From contig CAJPVJ010000562.1 of NCBI GenBank assembly GCA_905397405.1, positions 1 to 23,128 on the forward strand: a stretch of DNA of 23,128 nucleotides, given 5' to 3'. The translations under genes were made by a program, and so were the position numbers. The notes beneath the pieces are model-generated. The model had not been told where the DNA came from. It was given only the letters and a program-made list of their open reading frames with translations, and did no database searches. This DNA comes from Oppiella nova (lineage: Eukaryota > Arthropoda > Arachnida > Sarcoptiformes > Oppiidae). Of the stretch, positions 19,078 through 23,128 are shown in pieces; position 1 is the stretch's first letter; each line of letters starts with the position of its first letter.

Positions 19078-19168
19078 GCGGGATGTGTTTACTCTCTATT
19101 TGAAAATCTTGTCGTTTCTCTGCTCTCTATATCTATTCAGTCGGAGATATCTGTTATATCTGTTCGCT
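19078..19168 (-). repeat. Perfect 91-bp inverted repeat, right arm lodged between CT tracts
   Basis: Inverted copy of 18879-18969. It is flanked on both sides by CT tracts (19035-19076 and 19167-19186), as if the reverse-complement copy were inserted into one tract. It has no target duplication or transposon ends. Confidence 0.95.
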
Positions 19169-20270
19169 CTCTCTCTCTCTCTCTCTAAAAAGTGCTTAAA
19201 AACTAAAACGTCTCAATCAATAAATGTCGCAATTTTTATGCACACAATATCTAATCTAGCAAATGTCTGCGAGTGTGTGTATATGTGTGTAGGAAGTTAT
19301 TGCATTTAGAGTCAGTCCATTAAATTATGTCATATATGTTTATTAAATGTGATATTTTTTTATTCGTTTGATTACATTTTCTGAGAAAGTTTTATTTTTA
19401 TTCAATTGCTAGGAATATTCATAAATATTACAATTATTTACTATTTAGGCACTATATCCAGGCTCAATAAAATTATTAAGACATATTAACTAATGAACAT
19501 TTCATGTAATACTGTAAACAAAATAAACAATCAATATTAACAGTTAATATTAATATTGTATTTAATATAAATATTACTTGACCAAAATAATTATTAAATT
19601 AACTAATAAATTGACTCAACACAAAAATTAAAGATTATTGAACAAGGATAAATACAAATTTATAAATTGCTATCATATATTCTAGATTTTAATACTGATA
19701 GCAACTTGTACAATATCAATCATAATAATGTATTGCATTTAGACTTTAATAAATTGATAGATATTCGATGTTATCGTAAATATTAGTTATTTTCCATATA
19801 ATGTTACAGAGTCCAATTTATATCATAAAATAAATTAATATATATATTTTATATTATTATTAACTTATATATTCGATCATTATTTTCGTTTTGTTACATT
19901 ATTATCTATATTTTTGCTACATTTTGTAAAACTAAACCATATTTTATAAATATAATGCACTGCGTTCATTATTTAAATATTTTTTGGTTTCACATATGTG
20001 TCTAGTCACACAAACAAAATTATATACACTATACTGTACATAATTCTGCAAATATATACATTTTATTTATATAATATTTATATTTTGCTACTTCTCTGCG
20101 AAACATTCATTCAATTTAATAATGAAATTTGTTTTATAGTCGCAGAACTCTATGCGAGCTTTATATGACTTTTATATTTATTTTTAAGATGTTTTATCCC
20201 CCCATATTATATATTAGGCCTTATTTTTAGAGCTTTAAAACATTTTCCTTAAGATGTAATCGAGGGTTAG

Positions 20271-20311
<41 letters not shown>

Positions 20312-20441
20312 AGAATGGGTTTTATGCAAGACATAAAGACATAAATAATTTTTACAGAAAAACTTTTATAACAAATTTTTCTGTGTTTTCAGTTTAATTT
20401 TTTTATATTACTTTTGTGCATTCTATCTGTCCTGTCACAGT
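19169..20441. other. Non-coding AT-rich stretch
   Basis: No gene is seen. It starts with the remainder of a CT tract and ends after a GA tract (20273-20306). The sequence between is almost purely A/T with short palindromic AT runs. Confidence 0.5.
20273..20306 (+). repeat. (GA)n microsatellite
   Basis: Pure GA tract with single-copy flanks within this window. Confidence 0.95.
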
Positions 20442-20738
20442 TAGTGTTGCCAACTCTCAAACATGTATTTAAAAGGTTCTGGGAAATTTCTTAATTTTCA
20501 AACAATTCTATGTATTCATATTTAATAGATAGAATTTAGATCTATGGATATTTAATTTATAAGTTAGTATATATACTTTTTCAATTTACAATTATTTAAT
20601 TGTTATGGTATTTTACACTCCCTATCTAAATCTATTTGTTTATCCCGGAAACCCCAGTCCATTTAAGATATGAACCGGGATACAAACCTTAATTACTGGA
20701 TATCCACGATCTAAAACCGGGGAGAGTTGGCATCACTA
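20442..20738. mobile_element. MITE-like non-autonomous DNA transposon
   Basis: The ends are 17-bp imperfect terminal inverted repeats: TAGTGTTGCCAACTCTC on the left (20442-20458) and its complement with one mismatch on the right (20722-20738). The outer TA could be a target duplication, leaving GTG...CAC ends. The interior has no coding capacity but holds a hairpin (TATCCCGG at 20641, CCGGGATA near 20674) and is less AT-rich than its surroundings in its right half. I cannot assign a superfamily; TA at both ends would fit Tc1/mariner-like or a related group. Confidence 0.55.
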
Positions 20739-22326
20739 CACACACAACACTACAAAAGTGAATACAGTAAGAGAAAGTGATAGTAAAAAAGTGTCGGATC
20801 GATAAAAAATACATCATTTTCCTGTAGTGGAAGTGTTGTGTAGCGCACATATAGCGCACAGAACAGACATATTCTGTATACTAGTATAAGACATAAAAGT
20901 GTATTTCATTCGCCCTTTTCTCTCAAACATGAAATAGTGAAGTGAAAAAAGTTATACTCTTTTCACATACTTTACTCCATTATTCAGTCAACAAATCCAA
21001 TCGCAGCTAACGATCGTTTAATTTCAATTAATCATATTATTTCTCATTGCAGTGCATGTGAGGCCAAAATATATATATACAAACCCTCGCAATAAAAAAT
21101 ACTTGACCACCAAATGCTTAACACAATTATCATTCATTAATAATTTTTTTCATACATCGCTGTTATTACGACAATGAAGTGTTGAGACAAATATAATTAG
21201 AGTTTTATTGCTAACGATTTATCATTTGCTGTGTTATTGTTTCCGCAATTGTTGCCAACAATAAAATCGCACACTTTTTATGTTAGCGATAAAATTGTGA
21301 AAAGGGTTTTGTTAATAATTTAATCGAGATGATATTTTTTGATTTCATTGTAATGGCTTACCATTTAATGATCAGGAATTCTATTATCTGTCAAACATTA
21401 AAGTTTTAAATGGATTTTGGTATAAGGGAGTTGTTAAATTCTTAATTTAATCAGTAAAATTTATTTTATAAAACTAAAACATAATATTTATAATGTTGTT
21501 TTTAGTTTTTAAAAGTTGAACAATTTATATTAAACTTAAAATTCTTAAACCAATTCTTAAATACAAGCAAACTTAAATAAAGTTTTTTATTAATTGTTTG
21601 TCAATGAGTGAAAAATGTAAATGATAATTTGATGTGAATTCTCAATGCTATACGAAAAAGTATTACATGGTTAATGTTAAATATCCAAATATTGTTTTAT
21701 GCAGACATTAATAAATATCAATATCAATAACGAAAAATATAACATATTTCAAAATCAATTTTATTAACATAAGACTCAAGTTTTTGTAAAGTTTACAGTA
21801 GGAGAAGGCTTTTGTTTATAAGAGTTAAATTGAATTTAAAAATCCATTATTAAAATAAATTGAAAATCTATTAAACTTTTTTATGCGACTTTTTTGCAAC
21901 CAATATATAAAACCCAAATAATATACAGTACATACGGTATAGCACTAGAAGTGGTGGATATATGCCATAAACGGGAACCAATTTGATAGTAAAAGACTAT
22001 CTCATCATTTATGCAACAAAAAGGGAATATAACGAAACAAAAGCAAAAAAAAAATTAATTTAATTTAAAGAAATAAGTTTCTATCCAAAGGGTATACCAT
22101 TACAACTATTGTGTATATATTATGGCATACGACTTTCTGTTGGAGTCATTTTAAGACTAAAATCAATACCACATTGTATATGAGATAACATTTGTTTTCA
22201 TAGATAATATTCATTTGATTTAATGAAACTATCATTTAAATATTATTAAACAAATATTTATGAGTTTTGGTTTTGATAAATATTTCTAAGAATTTAATTT
22301 TATTCGCCAAAATAAAACAACTCATC

Positions 22327-22370
<44 letters not shown>

Positions 22371-23128
22371 GCTTATGGGTTTTGATGATAACTGAATATT
22401 TATGAGAATTGTTTTGTTATGAAATGATATATAAAATGATAGATTCATAGAATAAAATAAAGAAACTGAAAATAAAGTTCAAAAATGTTTATATAATATA
22501 AATAATTAATATTTGATTTAAATTTTAAAATTATAGAATAATAATATTATTATTACTTTAGTAATTTATAAAATAATGTAATTAGAATAACATTTTAATA
22601 TTTGTTATTAATTTTAATGTTTGCTAATAGGTAAAACATTTTTAATTTTTGTTATTACATAACATTGTTTACTGATTTTAAATTACAAAAGTTTTAATAC
22701 TGTATAAAATCGTTCAAGATTAAAATATAAAGTAGTTTTTGAAATTCTATTTAATTTAATTTTATATAATAAGTTAATCATCTAACTTATATTTTTATGT
22801 TTTTAACTTTTTAAATGGTAAATATTAGTAATTATAGCTGTCAATTAATTTACTAATGTCTCAAATATGAAAAAATAAATTATTGTTTAGAATATTATTT
22901 TTTATGACAAATCAAATATTCAGAATTTTTAAATTTATTATATTTATGTGAATTCATTCAAAAAAGTTCAAACATTCAAGGAATTTCTAATTAAGAAATA
23001 CAAATATTCATATTGAATAAATCGTATATAATAAGTTCAATACTTATTAAATTACGAAACTTTATAAAGCTTATTTTATGACATTGAATTATATGAATGG
23101 TTTGCTACAGAATTGTAAAAAAGCCAAT
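20739..23128. other. Non-coding AT-rich stretch at right end
   Basis: No supported gene. Apart from the CT tract at 22325-22371, I see only AT-rich DNA. The first 250 bases are slightly richer in GC and include a doubled TAGCGCACA near 20840. A 70-codon minus-strand frame at 22236-22448 is made by the CT tract. Confidence 0.5.
22325..22371 (+). repeat. (CT)n microsatellite
   Basis: CT tract with two CTGT interruptions. No inverted copy of its flanks is seen nearby. Confidence 0.95.

Noticed and set aside
19085-19309. 74-codon plus-strand frame
   Set aside because: It is built from the 91-bp inverted repeat and a CT tract.
22236-22448. 70-codon minus-strand frame with RERER repeats
   Set aside because: Translation of the CT tract in AT-rich surroundings.
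1-23128. CRISPR arrays, tRNA or rRNA genes, LTR or virus-like elements
   Set aside because: None seen: repeats are not regularly spaced with unique spacers, no cloverleaf-like sequence or rRNA core was noticed, and no reverse transcriptase, integrase or capsid-like reading frame is present.

Overview
The window is AT-rich animal DNA, packed with (CT)n/(GA)n microsatellites. It holds recognisable metazoan genes with spliceosomal introns: the first coding exon of a neuroligin and the N-terminal two thirds of an E2-25K/UBE2K-type ubiquitin-conjugating enzyme. Bacterial gene organisation is absent. The low GC, the insect-like neuroligin wording and the ~0.3 kb introns suggest an arthropod. An acariform (perhaps oribatid) mite is my guess, but nothing seen here proves it.

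Layout. 1-2217 is one arm (repeat unit R) of a large inverted duplication, and 7607-9519 is the other arm. The arms are nearly identical in many patches and strongly diverged in others. Between them lie a UBE2K exon on the minus strand (2268-2654, cut off exactly at a GA tract), then a head-to-head tandem array of three related units on the plus strand (about 2774-5098). These units encode a small single-pass membrane protein family that I do not recognise: copy 1 looks intact, copy 2 has lost its membrane segment, and copy 3 has lost the equivalent start codon and gained a C-terminal tail. Next come about 2.4 kb of non-coding AT-rich DNA and a single N at 7516, directly at the edge of the right arm. 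9520-15690 is mostly non-coding and contains a near-perfect 181-bp direct repeat, a G-quadruplex motif and one unexplained 138-codon reading frame. 15696-16200 (minus) is the neuroligin signal-peptide exon, with a possible upstream 5'UTR exon at 17227-17400. 17.4-23.1 kb is gene-poor and holds a perfect 91-bp inverted repeat around a CT tract and a 297-bp MITE-like element.

How it fits together. UBE2K (cytosolic ubiquitin conjugation) and neuroligin (postsynaptic adhesion) have no functional link. If the order is real, UBE2K and the small-protein array lie downstream of the neuroligin exon on its transcribed side, possibly inside a very long neuroligin intron. The recurring theme is that sequence continuity changes at CT/GA tracts: repeat unit to UBE2K, repeat unit to itself, repeat unit to unrelated DNA, and inverted copies of nearby DNA lodged inside tracts. 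Either the tracts are real template-switch or recombination points, or they are assembly joins. The lone N and the truncated UBE2K favour joins at some places, while the patchy divergence between the arms argues that the repeat unit really exists in at least two versions.
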